This document shows positions 61,401-64,000 of a stretch of DNA of 64,000 nucleotides, piece after piece. The notes beneath the pieces were generated by a model. The model saw nothing but the letters and a program-made list of their open reading frames with translations. It had not been told where the DNA came from and did not search any database. The stretch spans positions 22,209 through 86,208 of the forward strand of contig CACRSC010000017.1 of assembly GCA_902651635.1 (NCBI GenBank), in the 5' to 3' direction. A program made the translations under genes and the position numbers. The stretch's first letter is position 1. Each line of letters starts with the position of its first letter. The stretch is from Mastigamoeba balamuthi (Eukaryota > Evosea > Mastigamoebida > Mastigamoebidae).

Positions 61401-64000
61401 ACACAATCTGCGATGCAGATAATATTTATTGTATATGAATCAAAGGCAACTACGTCAATATGGTATCAGGACCTATAGATGCAGTGATTTAAAAGAAAAA
61501 CAGTTAAGAGGAGGCACGAGGTATCATTCTCTCTCCAGTAGCAGGTGTGAATTGAGCTCTGCTGCTCTGTAAGCGATCACACACAATGGGACCCAATAAC
61601 AATTGTTTGCAATACAATTTCAATTTCACCATTCCTCTACACATTGTATTTGTCAGTAGTACATATGTATTCACTGATAGTACACAAAGATGTACTATCA
61701 GTAGTAAGTTACAATACAATAATGCAATGAGCACAAGGATGAAACTCATATCAGCAGCAACTCATACAAGAGGCATACAGTACCAGTCATAAGTGAAGTA
61801 ATACTTCTCTAAGGCAGATCAGCAAGCATACTTTATTATTACTAGGAGCAGAGGAAGAAGAGAAGAAGTGCTGATGGTTAATAGAGAGTGTAGTTCCCAT
61901 TAGCTTCAGTGATCCTTTTCAGATATGAATTCATACTTGCCACCAAGTTATGGACAAGGGATACTGGAAGCCATGCCCATTCCAAATGCAGTATGCAGTG
62001 CAGCACATCGATCACGTTTATGTGCTGTAGCAGAACCAGTTCCACTACACACTGCTACACATGCTCCACTATGTAGTGTAGCAGAAGTGAATCACTGTAG
62101 CAGTGTGTAGCAGCACCTGTATAGCAGTGCATAGTGGAATGGGGTCTGCTAAGCAGTGTAGCAGATGCCATGTAGTGATGTGTAGCAGAGGCAGATCTGC
62201 TATGCACTGCCACACAGGGTCTGCTACACAGTGTAGTGGAGGTACATCCACTACATGACATTGCAAAGACAAGTGTAGTGACACGTAGTAATAGGTGGGT
62301 CTGCTACATTGCATAGCAGAGCCTATGTAGTAATGTGTAGTGAAGGCTGATCCACTACACAGTGCAGCAAAGGTATGTGTAGCAGTGCATAGTGGAAGCA
62401 ATTGTATAGCTAAGTGTAGCAGAAGCCTGTGTAGTTAAGTAGTCAGATTTTACCAGCTGCTGATATGCACTTGACGTTTTTTGCACACTGAGACAGCAAT
62501 GCAGAAGGAATTGAGCAGAGCAGGTGATGGATGCTCCAGGAGCAGGAGTGCAAGGCCAGGCGAAGCACATAGCTACAGTTCAAGTACAGGAGAGGGAGGA
62601 CAGGAAGGACAAACCATATTGCTGCAGAACATGTGACAGGTACTACTTCATGCAGTGTAACCTGCAGAGGGCAAGCCAAAGCAGCAGAGAACAAATGCCA
62701 CTATGTTGGTTGTGAGCAGCTCCAGTGCAGGTTTGTACATATGAAATAATCATCTTAGTGAATTTTTAACAGACATAATCTGTGGTATAATCAACACAGC
62801 ATCAAAGAGAGAGTGGAGCAGTTTGAGCCAATCAAGACAGTTCACTTCCATAGTGGCTGAAGCAATGAAGGACGGGCTGGTGGACCAGAGAACTAAGCAG
62901 AGGAAGAGATGAGAAGAGGAAGCAGAGAACCAGGAAAGGCAACAGGAGGGCGTCTGTGGGGAAGCCTGGTATGCAAAAGGGACAGCAGACCCAGAGACAA
63001 TGCCAGAGAGCCCATATGAGGCAGAGCAGAGTAAGATAGGAACAGACAGGATAGCACTGCAGAAGGAGAAGCTGAAGCTCACAGCACAGGGGTGCTCAGA
63101 AGAACCCAAGTACAGCTGTGTAAAAGCACCTTAGACATACTCAGGGAGTACCAGGCAAGAAGAGCAGAGCTGCAGGAAGCAGAGAGCAGCATTGAGACAA
63201 GATACAAGAAGGTCATAGAGCATTCAGGGTCTGGAGACTACCTGGGACCAGTACTTAAGACAGCGCAGAGGCCTCTGGAAGCACTGACTCTGGTCACACC
63301 AGCAGGACCCATAGCACTCCAGCTCATCATCCCAAAGGAATCCTTGCCTTCTGGAAGTTGGAGGGCAAAATGACTGATGCCCAGATCGACCTGGTGGTTG
63401 CCTCCATCAATGGAAGGAAGAGGGCCTTGGCCACAGTCTCTAGCTATATCAAGCAGAAGTGCACTGGAGTGATATCCCAGGTGGAGCTCACTGGAGTTTG
63501 ATAGCCATGAGTCCAGCTTGTCAATACTCCACAGAGAAGACACTCTTTCAGCATAATGAGTGAGCTGCATGATGTGCTCTCTGAGGCGAATGACTTCCTT
63601 GGCAGTTCCCTTGACAGTGCTGAGCCTGTAGCACAGCCCCCGAGCATCAGCATCAGTATTGAAGGGTAAATCTGGATAACACAGTGCTCCAGCCAGTTGT
63701 CATGGTTCTTGGTGACCGAGATGAGCCTGGAATGCTGCTGGATTGATGACAGGAATGCCTTGCAGTGTGCCTTGATGCTTCTTACCATCTGTGAGAGTGC
63801 AGAATTTAGTATGAAGACAATTAAGTGAAGTTGTGTATTTACCAGCACTTGTGCTGCTGACAGATAGCTATGTCATGTCAAGCATGTGTGCATAGCGAAT
63901 GGTCGAACTATGCACCACTATGCAGGCCTTCACTATGTGCTGCTACGCAAGATCTGCTACAGTGTGTAGCAGTGCATAGTTCTACCATCCACTATGCACC
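61401..64000. repeat. AT-rich, repeat-rich terminal block
   Basis: About 2.6 kb with much lower GC than the rest. Bases 62000-62440 are dense in TGTAGCAG, GTGTAGTG and TGCATAGTG words in both orientations, so many hairpins are possible. Related words (ACTATGCAC, CTGCTAC) return at 63880-64000, flanking a segment (62440-63860) with degenerate open frames on both strands. This could be a decayed mobile element, a subtelomeric block or a misjoined piece of foreign DNA. No transposase, reverse transcriptase or terminal repeat could be identified. Confidence 0.6.

Noticed and set aside
62000-62440. CRISPR-like array
   Set aside because: The words are short, variable and in both orientations, with no constant spacer length, and the genome is eukaryotic.

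Overview
This window is GC-rich nuclear DNA of a unicellular eukaryote. Genes are densely packed on both strands and most are split by very short introns (43 to about 190 nt, often 44-62). I rebuilt 31 protein genes by joining frames across splice sites and checking that every phase closes. The gene set suggests a free-living or commensal protist that meets low oxygen: it has a group B-type [FeFe] hydrogenase and a YgeW-type knotted carbamoyltransferase. Actin-binding CH domains, DIL domains, a Clu-like protein and V-ATPase would suit an amoebozoan, and the hydrogenase type makes an archamoeba (Mastigamoeba/Pelomyxa-like) my best guess. That placement is an inference.

Layout. 0-6.3 kb: truncated Rab11-like GTPase, N-myristoylatable CaMK-like kinase, SAM-domain protein, YgeW carbamoyltransferase, Mog1. 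7-20.4 kb: two-RRM protein, a 10-exon Clu-like protein, SLC35 transporter, a coiled-coil protein, LRR protein, ribosomal protein eL20, V-ATPase subunit c''. 20.7-33.8 kb: LIM/coiled-coil/DIL protein, Sel1-repeat protein, a 1,588-residue beta-helix protein with a possible ADP-ribosyltransferase tail, F-box protein. 33.9-50.1 kb: Schlafen-AlbA/DEIH-helicase fusion, Trk-type K+ transporter, PARG, ankyrin-like protein, CH-CH/coiled-coil/DIL protein, and a large disordered protein. 50.3-60.8 kb: penta-EF-hand protein, [FeFe] hydrogenase, SRP19, TXNDC17, a MED28-like protein, Sec61-beta, eIF3j, a multi-pass membrane protein and a secreted glycoprotein. From about 61.3 kb to the end the DNA becomes AT-richer and repetitive, with no gene I can support.

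Several genes share themes. Secretion and membrane traffic: Rab11, SRP19, Sec61-beta, V-ATPase. Translation: eL20, eIF3j. Actin and cargo scaffolds: LIM-DIL and CH-DIL. ADP-ribose metabolism may be represented by PARG and the beta-helix protein. No operon-like logic is implied.

Two genome-wide signals stand out. Most 5' splice sites read GT-N-CG rather than GTRAGT, and three inferred introns use GCACG donors. A GATATTTC/GAAATATC element lies just upstream of most genes; the hydrogenase instead has a TATA box. Four single N characters mark assembly joins. Two of them are flanked by near-identical sequence that breaks reading frames or duplicates gene segments artificially.
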